64,000 bases of DNA from Oxalobacteraceae bacterium OTU3CINTB1 (lineage in GTDB: Bacteria; Pseudomonadota; Gammaproteobacteria; Burkholderiales; Burkholderiaceae_D): positions 5,580,001-5,644,000 of the forward strand of contig CP099652.1 in NCBI GenBank assembly GCA_024123955.1. The letters run 5' to 3'. A program made the position numbers and the translations under genes. Below, piece after piece: positions 7,981 through 15,866 of this stretch. The first letter of the stretch is position 1. Every line of letters starts with the position of its first letter. Below the pieces are notes generated by a model that was given only the letters and a program-made list of their open reading frames with translations, searched no databases and was not told the DNA's origin.

Positions 7981-8643
7981 TTAGCGCACGCGGCGCACCG
8001 ACGAAATGCGGTCGCCCATGTCGCGCAGGTTGTCGTAGCGGCCCGGCGACAGCACGATGCACTTGCCGCGGAAATCGGCGTCGTCGCACAGCTGCCAGCT
8101 GCCTTCGCGGATGATCACCGAGCCGGCCTGGTCGTTGAAGTCGAGGCGATCGAGCTTGCGGGTATCATCGCGTAACTCGAGCTCGCTCCCGTTGAAGCGC
8201 GACTGCGAATACAGCACGATCGGGGCGCCGCCACGGCCACCGCCGCCGTAGCCGTTTTCGCCGCGCCGGCCATGTCCACGATCGCCCCGGTCGCCGCGAT
8301 CGCCGCGATCATCGTTGCCGCCCACTTCGCGCAGCGACGACAGCACATCGTTAAATCCTTCCAGCTTGCGGTACTCGCCCGGCCCCAGCACGATGCAATG
8401 ACCGTCGAAATTGGCGTTCTCACACAGCTGCCAGCGGCCCGAGCGCACCCGCACGCTAGAGGCGCGGTCGTTGAAGCCTTCCGAGGACAGGTCCGGGACC
8501 TGGTCGCGCACCGTGACCGCCGGTCCGCCGAAATTGTCGTGGGTATAAAGAGTGACTTCACCGGCGTGCGCGGCGGCGGCGAAGACAACGGGAGCGGCCA
8601 GCGCGAGGGCGGCGTTCAGCAAGCGGGGCAGGAATTTTTTCAT
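7981..8643 (-). CDS. Secreted beta/gamma-crystallin domain protein
   Basis: A 220-residue exported protein with a signal peptide (about residues 1-28, ending AAAHA). Two beta/gamma-crystallin domains follow. Four Greek-key repeats are visible: VTLYTHDNFGGPAVTVRD, WQLCENANFDGHCIVLGPG, IVLYSQSRFNGSELELRD and WQLCDDADFRGKCIVLSPG. The domains are joined by a charged, glycine-rich linker with repeated GDR triplets. Members often bind calcium, but the canonical N/D-N/D-X-S/T-S motifs are only partly met here (DRASSV, DVLSSL, DQAGSV, DRISSV), so binding is uncertain. The physiological role is unknown. Confidence 0.82.
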   Translation of the reverse strand: MKKFLPRLLNAALALAAPVVFAAAAHAGEVTLYTHDNFGGPAVTVRDQVPDLSSEGFNDRASSVRVRSGRWQLCENANFDGHCIVLGPGEYRKLEGFNDVLSSLREVGGNDDRGDRGDRGDRGHGRRGENGYGGGGRGGAPIVLYSQSRFNGSELELRDDTRKLDRLDFNDQAGSVIIREGSWQLCDDADFRGKCIVLSPGRYDNLRDMGDRISSVRRVR

Positions 8644-8834
8644 GTTTTTGGCCTGAATAGTAATTTAGCGACAATGTTGAACATCCGGGCTGGATGCCTT
8701 GCACCTATAACGCGCATGTTATTAGTTTCGCATACGCAGCACTCCAACTAAATTGCAACCAAATGCAATCGTGTTCAAAGTAGCCGTTAGAATGGCGGAC
8801 CCCAGTCACATCAGCTTGCCGCTCCGGTCACCGT

Positions 8835-10220
8835 ATGCCCCACTCTTTCACTCTGTCGTCCATCCGTCTCGAAGCCGCCGCGCTGTGGCGCCTGTCCTGG
8901 CCCATGCTGATCGGCCAGCTGGCCACCGTCGGCATGGGGGTGGCCGACGTCGCCATGACCGGCCACACCAGCGCCGACGAGCTGGCGGCGGTGTCGCTGG
9001 GCGCGTCGATCTGGTCGATCATCCTGGTCACCGTCAGCGGCGTCATGATGGCGATCAACAGCATTGTCGCGCACGACGTCGGCGCGGGCGACCTGCGCAA
9101 AATCCCGCACACGGTGAGGCAATCGTTATGGAAGGCGCTCGGCGTCGGCCTGGTGGCCGCCGCGCTGGCCAACGTCGCCACCCTGCTGTTCGCGCATTTA
9201 TACCTGACGCCGCACGTGCAGCGCCAGGCCGAGCTGTTCGTCCACATCATCAGCATCGGCCTGCTGCCGTTCGCCGCCTACCGCGCACTGTACGGTTACA
9301 GCACCAGCATCAACCAGACCTTGCCGGTGATGCTGATCGCCATCATGGGCCTGTGCATCAACGTCTTCGTCAACTGGCTGCTGGTGTTCGGCAACTGGGG
9401 CTTCCCGGCGCTGGGCGGGGTCGGCTGCGCCGTCTCGACCGCGCTGTGCATGTGGATGATGCTGTTCGCCATGCTGGCGTGGATACGCTACGCGCCGGCC
9501 TACCGCGCCACCTACCCGTTCACGCACTGGGAATGGCCGCACTGGCCCGAGATCGGCACGATGCTGCGGCTCGGCGTGCCGATCGGCATCAGCTACTTCG
9601 CCGAGGTCAGCGCGTTCGGCGCGGTCAGCCTGCTGGTGGCGCGCTACGGCGTGGTGCAGATTTCGGCGCACCAGATCGCGCTCAACTTCACGTCGCTGGT
9701 GTTCATGGTGCCGCTCAGCTTTGGCATCGCGCTGATCACCCGCGTCGGCCAGTCGCTGGGCGAAGGCAATCCGCTCAAGGCGCGCTTCGTGGCCTGGGTC
9801 GGCGTATGGATGTCGCTGGCGTTCGCCGTGCTGTCGGCCGCGTTCATCGTCGTGTTCCGCTACCAGATCGCGCGCGCCTACACGTCCGACCCGGCGGTGC
9901 AGGAGCTGTGCGCGCACCTGCTGCTGTTTGCCGCGCTGTTCCAGCTGTCGGATTCGACCCAGGTCGCGGCCGCCTGCGCGCTGCGCGGCTACAAGGTCTC
10001 GCGCCAGCCGATGCAGATCCAGCTGCTGGCGTTCTGGGGCTTCGCGCTGCCGCTGGGCTGCTGGCTGGGCCTGGCGCCGCAATGGATGCCGTGGTCGCCG
10101 GCCGCGCCGATGGCGGCGTCCGGCTTCTGGATCGGGCTGGTGGTGGGGCTGACGGTGGCCGCAGTGCTGCTGAGCTGGTCCCTGCGCAACCTGGCGCTGC
10201 GGCGCGTGCACGGCGCCTGA
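8835..10220 (+). CDS. MATE-family multidrug/Na+ (or H+) antiporter
   Basis: A 461-residue inner-membrane protein with about twelve predicted helices in two six-helix halves. RLSWPMLIGQLATVGMGVADVAMTGH is the classical start of a MATE/NorM protein, and LGVPIGISYFAEVSAFGAVSLLVARYG starts the second half. Length matches NorM (about 455-460). It would export cationic drugs in exchange for Na+ or H+. It stands alone, with no regulator next to it and no clear Shine-Dalgarno site before the ATG. Confidence 0.92.
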   Translation: MPHSFTLSSIRLEAAALWRLSWPMLIGQLATVGMGVADVAMTGHTSADELAAVSLGASIWSIILVTVSGVMMAINSIVAHDVGAGDLRKIPHTVRQSLWKALGVGLVAAALANVATLLFAHLYLTPHVQRQAELFVHIISIGLLPFAAYRALYGYSTSINQTLPVMLIAIMGLCINVFVNWLLVFGNWGFPALGGVGCAVSTALCMWMMLFAMLAWIRYAPAYRATYPFTHWEWPHWPEIGTMLRLGVPIGISYFAEVSAFGAVSLLVARYGVVQISAHQIALNFTSLVFMVPLSFGIALITRVGQSLGEGNPLKARFVAWVGVWMSLAFAVLSAAFIVVFRYQIARAYTSDPAVQELCAHLLLFAALFQLSDSTQVAAACALRGYKVSRQPMQIQLLAFWGFALPLGCWLGLAPQWMPWSPAAPMAASGFWIGLVVGLTVAAVLLSWSLRNLALRRVHGA

Positions 10221-10356
10221 AATAAAGCGATACGAAACAAAGCGATACATAAGGCCGAAGGAAAGACGGTTTTGCGGGATGGATTCAGAACATTGCCATC
10301 TCGCCACATAAACACGACTCTGGTATCGTCTTGGATTGCCCACCAAGAGACCTTCC

Positions 10357-12567
10357 ATGCGCTTTATCCTTTGCTTTCTCGCACTGCTGGCCGGCGGCAA
10401 CGCCGCTGCCGAAAAACTGACCCTGGACCGCATCCATGCCGATCCGTCGCTGAGCGGTCCCGGCGTGCGCAGCCTGAAAGTGTCGCCCGACGGCGCCCGC
10501 GTCACCTTCCTGCGCGGCCGCGACGACAACCAGTTCCAGCTCGACCTGTGGGAATACAACCTCAAGGACAAGTCCACGCACCGCCTGGTCGACTCCAAGA
10601 TCCTGGTGCCGGAAGAGAACCTGTCGGACGCCGAAAAGGCCCGCCGCGAGCGCGCCCGCACCGCCAGCCTCAAGGGCATCCTCAGCTATAGCTGGTCGCC
10701 GGACGGCAAGCAGCTGCTGGTGCCTATCGCCGGCAACCTGTACCTGATCGACGTCAGCAAGCCCGACGCCGCGCGCATGGTCGCCAGCGGCAACGTGCTC
10801 GATCCGAAGATCTCGCCCAAGGGACGTTATGTGTCGTTCGTGCGCGACCAGAACCTGTTCGTCATCGACCTGAGCACCAACAAGGAACGCCAGCTGACCA
10901 CCGACGGCAAGGGCACCATCCACAACGGCGAAGCCGAATTCGTGGCGCAGGAAGAAATGGGCCAGACCAGCGGCTACTACTGGGCGCCGGACGACTCGGC
11001 CATAGCCTACAAGCGCTACGACGAGGCCCCGGTGCCGGTGGTCAAGCGCTTTGAAATCTACGCCGACCGCACCGACGTGATCGAGCAGCGCTACCCTGCC
11101 GCCGGCGATCCGAACGTGCTGGTGCAGCTGAAGATCGTCTCGCCTGTCAGCGGCGAGATCCGCAACGTCGAGCTCGGCGCGGAACAGGATATTTACCTGG
11201 TGCGCGCCGACTGGAGCGCCAACAGCAAGGCCCTACTGTTCCAGCGCCAGAGCCGCGACCAGAAGAAGCTGGAGCTGGTATCGGTCGACGCCGCGACGTT
11301 GGCGCAGCGCGTGCTGATCACCGAAACGTCGCCGACCTGGGTCAGCATCTTCGACGACCTGCGCTTCCTGGGCAACGACAAGTTCATTTGGCCTTCCGAG
11401 CGCAGCGGCCGCAAGCACCTCTACCTGTACGACCTGAACGGCAAACTGCTGCACCCGATTTCAAGCGGCGAATGGGGCATCGACAAGCTGCTCGCGGTCG
11501 ACGAAAAAAATGGCCGCGTGTTCGTACAATCGAACCGCGACGCCGTCATCGACAGCCAGACCTACGCGCTCAAGCTTGACGGCAGCGGCGCCGACAAGCC
11601 GACCCGCATCACCGACGGCGACGGCTGGCACGACTCGTCGTTCTCGCGCAATGGCGAAGTGTTCGTCGACACCTTCTCCGATCCGGACACCCCGCCGCAA
11701 GTGAGCATCCGCCGTCCGGACGGCAAGATGATCAGCTGGCTCGAGCACAACGAACTGAACGCCAGCCACCCGTACGGCAAGTACAAGGACGCGCACCTGC
11801 GTACCGAATACGGCACCTTGAAGGCCAACGACGGCCAGACCTTGTACTACTCGATGATCAAGCCGAGCGGCTTTAGCCCGGTGAAGAAATATCCGGTCTA
11901 CCTGTCGACCTACGGCGGCCCGCACGCGCAGCACGTCGCGCGCAAGTGGGGCAACTTCTTCGACCAATACATGGCGCAGCAAGGCTTCGTGGTGTGGCGG
12001 CTGGACAACCGCGGCTCGTTCCGCCGCGAGCGCGCCTTCACCGACGCCAACTACCTGAACCTGGGCAAGGTGGAAGTCGAAGACCAGCTGACCGGCATCG
12101 AATGGCTGGGCAAGCAAAGCTACGTCGACGCCAAGCGCATCGGCGTGTTCGGCTGGAGCTACGGCGGCTTCATGACGTTGCGCCTGCTGGCGCAAGCGTC
12201 GGACAAGATCGCCATGGGCGTCTCGGTCGCGCCGGTGACGGACTGGGCCTTGTACGACACCCACTACACCGAGCAGTTCATGAGCACGCCGAAAGCGAAC
12301 GCCGCCGGCTACGTGTCGGCTGGTGTCTACTCGCACCTGGACGGCCTGAAATCGCCGCTGCTGCTGATGCACGGCATGGCCGACGACAACGTGCTGTTCA
12401 CCAACACCACGCGCATGATCGACGCGCTGGTCAGCCGCAACGTCCGCTTCGAACTGATGACCTACCCCGGCGGCAAGCACGGCATCGCCGGCCGCGCGCC
12501 ACAGCGCCACGTCTACGGCAACATCGAAGCCTTCTTCAAAAAGAACCTGATGCCCGACGCAAAATAA
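10357..12567 (+). CDS. S9-family dipeptidyl-peptidase IV-like serine peptidase
   Basis: A 736-residue exported peptidase. A signal peptide (MRFILCFLALLAGGNAAA) is followed by an N-terminal beta-propeller (DPPIV_N) and a C-terminal alpha/beta hydrolase domain. The catalytic triad is visible: Ser601 in GWSYGG, Asp677 (or 676) in GMADDN and His708 in GGKHG. DPP4-type enzymes release X-Pro or X-Ala dipeptides from N-termini; here the location is most likely periplasmic. The ATG at 10357 is chosen because it begins the signal peptide; an upstream TTG would add seven residues without reason. Confidence 0.92.
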   Translation: MRFILCFLALLAGGNAAAEKLTLDRIHADPSLSGPGVRSLKVSPDGARVTFLRGRDDNQFQLDLWEYNLKDKSTHRLVDSKILVPEENLSDAEKARRERARTASLKGILSYSWSPDGKQLLVPIAGNLYLIDVSKPDAARMVASGNVLDPKISPKGRYVSFVRDQNLFVIDLSTNKERQLTTDGKGTIHNGEAEFVAQEEMGQTSGYYWAPDDSAIAYKRYDEAPVPVVKRFEIYADRTDVIEQRYPAAGDPNVLVQLKIVSPVSGEIRNVELGAEQDIYLVRADWSANSKALLFQRQSRDQKKLELVSVDAATLAQRVLITETSPTWVSIFDDLRFLGNDKFIWPSERSGRKHLYLYDLNGKLLHPISSGEWGIDKLLAVDEKNGRVFVQSNRDAVIDSQTYALKLDGSGADKPTRITDGDGWHDSSFSRNGEVFVDTFSDPDTPPQVSIRRPDGKMISWLEHNELNASHPYGKYKDAHLRTEYGTLKANDGQTLYYSMIKPSGFSPVKKYPVYLSTYGGPHAQHVARKWGNFFDQYMAQQGFVVWRLDNRGSFRRERAFTDANYLNLGKVEVEDQLTGIEWLGKQSYVDAKRIGVFGWSYGGFMTLRLLAQASDKIAMGVSVAPVTDWALYDTHYTEQFMSTPKANAAGYVSAGVYSHLDGLKSPLLLMHGMADDNVLFTNTTRMIDALVSRNVRFELMTYPGGKHGIAGRAPQRHVYGNIEAFFKKNLMPDAK

Positions 12568-12585
12568 ACCCGCTCCGGGGTCACG

Positions 12586-12697
12586 CTCCGGGGTCAGGTC
12601 CACCATTTCTACACGAACTGATGCGTAGGCGGATAAAAGCCGCGTAAATCGTTGTTAGCGCCGAGGCCGTGTAGCATTGGTGGACCTGACCCCGGAG
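12586..12697. repeat. Long palindromic intergenic repeat, family B, copy 1
   Basis: CTCCGGGGTCAGGTCCACC (12586-12604) and GGTGGACCTGACCCCGGAG (12679-12697) are exact 19-base inverted arms; pairing extends in part over ACACG/CGTGT. A further CTCCGGGGTCA fragment lies just before, at about 12573-12583. It follows the S9 peptidase gene. Related copies are at 15829-15857 (half), 47696-47806 and 56452-56535, each at a gene 3' end. Confidence 0.85.
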
Positions 12698-12803
12698 GTT
12701 TTTGGGGGTGGATTGAGCAGCCACAAGAGGAGATTTGTTGATTAATCGATAATGCCCGCTGCGGCGCGTTTCGCGCCGTTTCACTTATATTCCAGGAGGA
12801 ATT

Positions 12804-13298
12804 ATGGCTATCGATGTCTATCTGCAGATCGACGGAATCCGGGGCGAGTCGGCGGATGAAAAACACAAGGATTGGATTGAATGCAAGTCGGTCAGCTGGG
12901 CGGTGAGCCAGCCGAAATCGGCGACCGCCTCGACCAGCGGCGGCCATACCGCCGAGCGTTGCGAACACCAGGACATCACCCTGCTGAAAATGGCCGACCT
13001 GGCGTCGCCCGTGCTGCTGCAAACGTGCTCATCCGGTAAGACCATTCCCAAGGCGAAGTTCGAATTCATGCGCGCCGATGGCCAGGGCGAGCGCATCAAG
13101 TACTTCGAAATCGAACTGGAAAACGTGTTGGTCGGCACCGTGTCGCCCAGCGTGACGGAAGGCGATGTGCTGTCGGAGCAAGTGTCACTGAAGTTTTCCA
13201 AAGTGAAGTGGCGCTATACGCAGCAGAAAATCTCCGGCGGCTCCGGTGGCAATACCGCCGGCGGCTGGGATTTGTCTTCCAATCGCATCGCGGCCTGA
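12804..13298 (+). CDS. hcp: Hcp-family type VI secretion tube/effector protein
   Basis: A 164-residue protein of the Hcp1 family, the ring-forming component of the type VI secretion inner tube. The start MAIDVYLQIDGIRGESADEKHKDWIECKSVSW is typical, followed by the beta-barrel strands KYFEIELENVLVGTVSP and VSLKFSKVKWRYTQQ. A strong AGGAGG lies upstream. No other type VI gene is present within the window, so it is an orphan hcp and may act as an exported tube subunit or cargo carrier for a system encoded elsewhere. A hairpin terminator follows at once, so it is monocistronic. Confidence 0.92.
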   Translation: MAIDVYLQIDGIRGESADEKHKDWIECKSVSWAVSQPKSATASTSGGHTAERCEHQDITLLKMADLASPVLLQTCSSGKTIPKAKFEFMRADGQGERIKYFEIELENVLVGTVSPSVTEGDVLSEQVSLKFSKVKWRYTQQKISGGSGGNTAGGWDLSSNRIAA

Positions 13299-13319
13299 CC
13301 GCAACGCCCGTAAACGAAA

Positions 13320-13343
13320 ACAGCCGCTGATGCGGCTGTTTTT
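13320..13343 (+). terminator. Rho-independent terminator after hcp
   Basis: ACAGCCGC (13320-13327), loop TGAT and GCGGCTGT (13332-13339), followed by TTTT and preceded by AAAA. The A and T runs make it usable in both directions. Confidence 0.85.
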
Positions 13344-13394
13344 CTATGCGGCGAATGATCGCCTGCGATGCGCTCTCGGCGCTGGATCGTGCGA

Positions 13395-13586
13395 TTAGTT
13401 GCGGTTGCCTTTGACGACGTCGTCGATTGCTTCCTTGGCATCGCCCACGCCTTTTTGCACTTTGCCTTCGGCTTGCTTGTTCAGGCCCTTGGCCTGCTGT
13501 TCGGAGCTGCCCACCAGTTCGCCAGCTTTTTCCTGGATTTTGCCGCCGATGTCTTTCGCCGTACCCTTAACTTGATCCTTGTTCAT
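13395..13586 (-). CDS. CsbD-family stress-response protein
   Basis: A 63-residue hydrophilic protein. MNKDQVKGTAKDIGGKIQEKAGELVG followed by a second AEGKVQKGVGDAKEA block is the CsbD signature. CsbD-like proteins (such as YjbJ) accumulate under general stress; the molecular role is unknown. I start at 13586, where GGAG precedes the ATG; the longer frame upstream has no support. Confidence 0.9.
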   Translation of the reverse strand: MNKDQVKGTAKDIGGKIQEKAGELVGSSEQQAKGLNKQAEGKVQKGVGDAKEAIDDVVKGNRN

Positions 13587-13703
13587 GATGAACTCCTTTA
13601 TCGTTGTTGAAGCTACAGGACACACAACGTGGCGCCGTGTGCATGGATTCACTATAGGCTTCAGCGGCTGAGCTCTCTGTGCGTTCGCGAACGCTGCCAC
13701 CAA

Positions 13704-14324
13704 TCAAATTTTCCGCCAAACACTGGCCAGCCACGGCTGCTGATCGCGCGGCAATCCGGTCGGCCGATAGTAATGTTGGACAGCGCTAAAACCTGCTGCG
13801 ACAAGGTAACGTTCCCACGTTTCGTAATCGTAGTAACTGCCGTAGCGCGGGCCGTTCCAGCCTTCGCGGTTGTCGCCACGCGGATTGGAGCTGAACAAAA
13901 CGCCGCCCGGTTTCAGGGCCGCTTGCAGGCGGCGCAACACGTCCGGTAATGCCGCGCTCGGCACGTGGAACAGCGAGGCGTTGGCGTACACGCCATCGAA
14001 ATAGTCGGCCGGCAAATCGAGCTGGACGAAGTCCTGCTGCCACGCCTCGCAACCGCTGTAGGCGCGCGCCATCTCCACAAAGCGGGCCGAGCCGTCGACG
14101 CCGATCGCCTCGTGTCCCATCTCGCGGAAAGTTTTCAAATCGCGGCCCGGACCGCAGCCCAGGTCGAGCAACCGGAACGGCGCCGGCGCTTCGATCGCGT
14201 CGAGCAGCGCGGCAATATTTTGGCTGACATCGTGATCGATGGTGCCGGCGAAAAATTGCTGCGCCGTCTGCTCGTAGTGTTGCAGGGTTTTCTGCGTGAT
14301 TGCTTCAATGTGATCGGGTTCCAT
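13704..14324 (-). CDS. Class I SAM-dependent methyltransferase
   Basis: A 206-residue soluble enzyme. Motif I, FRLLDLGCGPGRDL, binds S-adenosylmethionine, and the acidic residue ending strand 2 is in AIGVDGSARFVEMA. DGVYANASLFHVP and LKPGGVLFSSNPRGD are the later Rossmann strands. It resembles small Methyltransf_25/11-type enzymes. The substrate is not evident. The ATG at 14324 lies in the expected place before an amphipathic helix; the ribosome binding site is weak. Confidence 0.85.
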   Translation of the reverse strand: MEPDHIEAITQKTLQHYEQTAQQFFAGTIDHDVSQNIAALLDAIEAPAPFRLLDLGCGPGRDLKTFREMGHEAIGVDGSARFVEMARAYSGCEAWQQDFVQLDLPADYFDGVYANASLFHVPSAALPDVLRRLQAALKPGGVLFSSNPRGDNREGWNGPRYGSYYDYETWERYLVAAGFSAVQHYYRPTGLPRDQQPWLASVWRKI

Positions 14325-14453
14325 GACGCCAGTGTAGCGTATCGACACGGCAGAAAAGATACGCTCAGGTATCAAAACGCTTCTGTCATTCGGGGAATCG
14401 CTATATAGTTAGCCCATAGCAATGCCCCTATGAAAAGTATCGAGGAGATAAAA

Positions 14454-15281
14454 ATGAAACTTGACGCCTTGTTCCAGAATCCGACCGCGCTGCCCACCGC
14501 GCCCAAGGTCGTCGAGGAATTGATCAGCAGTTTCGACAAGGCCAGCGTCTCGACCGAAGAGATCGCGAAAAAACTGGCGACCGATCCAGTGCTCAGCGCC
14601 AAGTTGCTGCGCCTGGCCAACTCGGCCTACTATCACGTCTCGCGCAGCATCGGCACCGTCGAGGACGCCGTGCTGATGCTCGGCTTCGTCACCGTGCGCA
14701 CCCTGGTCATCAGCTCCGGCCTGGTGAGCGGCTTCAAGACCGTTCCCGGCCTCGACCTTAAACAATTCTGGCGCTACAGCCTGCACACCGCCGTGTCGGC
14801 GAAGTGGATCGCCAAGAAGACCAAGGAAAACACCGACCTCGCCTTTACCATCGGCATGATGCACGCGATCGGCCAATTGGTGATGCATTCGGCCATGCCG
14901 GAAAAATCGATGGAAATCGACAAGATCGCCGGGCCGATGGACGCGCGCCGTCTCGATGCCGAGACCGCTTCGTTCGGCTACACCTTCGCCGATGTCGGCG
15001 CCGAGCTGGCCAAGCGCTGGAAGTTCCCGGTCGCCTTCTCGGAAACCATCGAAGCCTTCCCGGAGCCGCATCACAATGGCGAGCTCAATCGCCTGGCGGC
15101 CGTCGTCTCGCTGGCCGCTTGGCGCGCCCGCGTCGAGCATGCCGAACTGAGCGACGAGGAAATCGCCGCCTGCTACCCGACCGAACTGGCAGAGGAGCTG
15201 GGCCTGGACGACAACGCGCTGATTGACGATATGCCATCGCCGGACGAGCTGAGCGCTGGTCTGGAGGAGCTGGTCAAGTAA
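14454..15281 (+). CDS. HDOD-domain signalling protein
   Basis: A 275-residue protein with an HDOD domain over about residues 10-210: LPTAPKVVEELISSF, DPVLSAKLLRLANSAYY and VLMLGFVTVRTLVISS are hallmark segments. HDOD proteins are catalytically inactive relatives of HD phosphohydrolases and act in motility, biofilm and c-di-GMP-linked signalling. The C-terminal tail is acidic. GAGGAG before the ATG at 14454 decides the start; an ATG at 14430 has no such site. A terminator follows, and the next gene is fliT, which suggests a motility context. Confidence 0.88.
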   Translation: MKLDALFQNPTALPTAPKVVEELISSFDKASVSTEEIAKKLATDPVLSAKLLRLANSAYYHVSRSIGTVEDAVLMLGFVTVRTLVISSGLVSGFKTVPGLDLKQFWRYSLHTAVSAKWIAKKTKENTDLAFTIGMMHAIGQLVMHSAMPEKSMEIDKIAGPMDARRLDAETASFGYTFADVGAELAKRWKFPVAFSETIEAFPEPHHNGELNRLAAVVSLAAWRARVEHAELSDEEIAACYPTELAEELGLDDNALIDDMPSPDELSAGLEELVK

Positions 15282-15309
15282 ACCAGCAAGCTTGCTTTAA
15301 CGGCAACCA

Positions 15310-15344
15310 AAGCCGCCTGCTTTTGAGCCTGGCGGCTTTTTTTT
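15310..15344 (+). terminator. Rho-independent terminator after HDOD gene
   Basis: AAGCCGCC (15310-15317) pairs with GGCGGCTT (15331-15338) across a 13-base loop and is followed by a run of eight T. Confidence 0.88.
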
Positions 15345-15375
15345 CGTCTTTTTCAAATATTTTTTCAAAATACCC

Positions 15376-15402
15376 TAAAGTTCCCGTTCAAGGCGACGTT
15401 AA
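15376..15402 (+). promoter_or_regulatory. Candidate sigma-28 (FliA) promoter of fliT
   Basis: TAAAGTTC (15376-15383), an 11-base spacer and GACGTTAA (15395-15402) match the enteric FliA consensus TAAAGTTT-N11-GCCGATAA at 7/8 and 6/8. It lies about 50 bases before the fliT start. The same TAAAGTTC stands before yjfB at 24639-24646. Confidence 0.6.
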
Positions 15403-15453
15403 TCAGGACATGCGGTAATCCGTTTGCCGAAGATAACTAGCCTGGGTGGGTAT

Positions 15454-15732
15454 ATGATTGCTACCGAAGTCCTCTCGATGTACGAAAACATTGCCGGTTT
15501 GAGCAAGCAGATGGCCGCCGCCGCGCGCATGGGCGACTGGGATGGTTTGAGCAAGCTGGAAACCCAATGCGCCACCGAGACCCGCGCGGTCGCCACCGGC
15601 GTGCCGGCCCTGAGCGGCGCGCCGCGACTGCGCAAGATCGACCTGCTCAAGCAGATCCTGGCGAACGACCGCGAAATCCGCGACATCGCCGATCCATGGA
15701 TGAACCAGGTACCCGGCATGGCGCGTCAATAA
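15454..15732 (+). CDS. fliT: FliT-like flagellar chaperone
   Basis: A 92-residue all-helical protein. YENIAGLSKQMAAAARMGDWDGLSKLETQC, then LRKIDLLKQILANDREIRDIADPWMNQV, is the FliT pattern including the W-D-L-LE core and the PWM near the C-terminus. FliT is the chaperone of the filament cap protein FliD and in enteric bacteria inhibits FlhDC. No other flagellar structural gene is in the window, so the gene is detached from the fliDS cluster. The ATG at 15454 is preferred over 15424 because it fits the family's N-terminus. Confidence 0.82.
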   Translation: MIATEVLSMYENIAGLSKQMAAAARMGDWDGLSKLETQCATETRAVATGVPALSGAPRLRKIDLLKQILANDREIRDIADPWMNQVPGMARQ

Positions 15733-15752
15733 AAACGCCCGCCAAATAACAA

Positions 15753-15777
15753 AGCGCCTCATCGAGGCGCTTTTTTT
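15753..15777 (+). terminator. Rho-independent terminator after fliT
   Basis: AGCGCCTC (15753-15760), loop ATC and GAGGCGCT (15764-15771), followed by six T. Confidence 0.9.
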
Positions 15778-15828
15778 ATGCCCAAACACCGTCGACGAAC
15801 CGCCGACAACGCCTCCAAAGGTCGAGCC

Positions 15829-15857
15829 CGTGTAGAAATGGCGGACCTGACCCCGGA
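15829..15857. repeat. Family B repeat, half copy
   Basis: The segment CGTGTAGAAATGGCGGACCT through CCCCGGAG equals the right arm of the family B palindrome at 47777-47806. The left arm is missing. It lies just beyond the stop of the aminotransferase gene, followed by a T-run. Confidence 0.75.
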
Positions 15858-15866
15858 GTTGCTTTT

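Noticed and set aside
8270..8330. Short direct repeats that might suggest a CRISPR-like array
   Set aside because: They are in-frame GDR codons within the crystallin-like gene linker, with no spacer structure.
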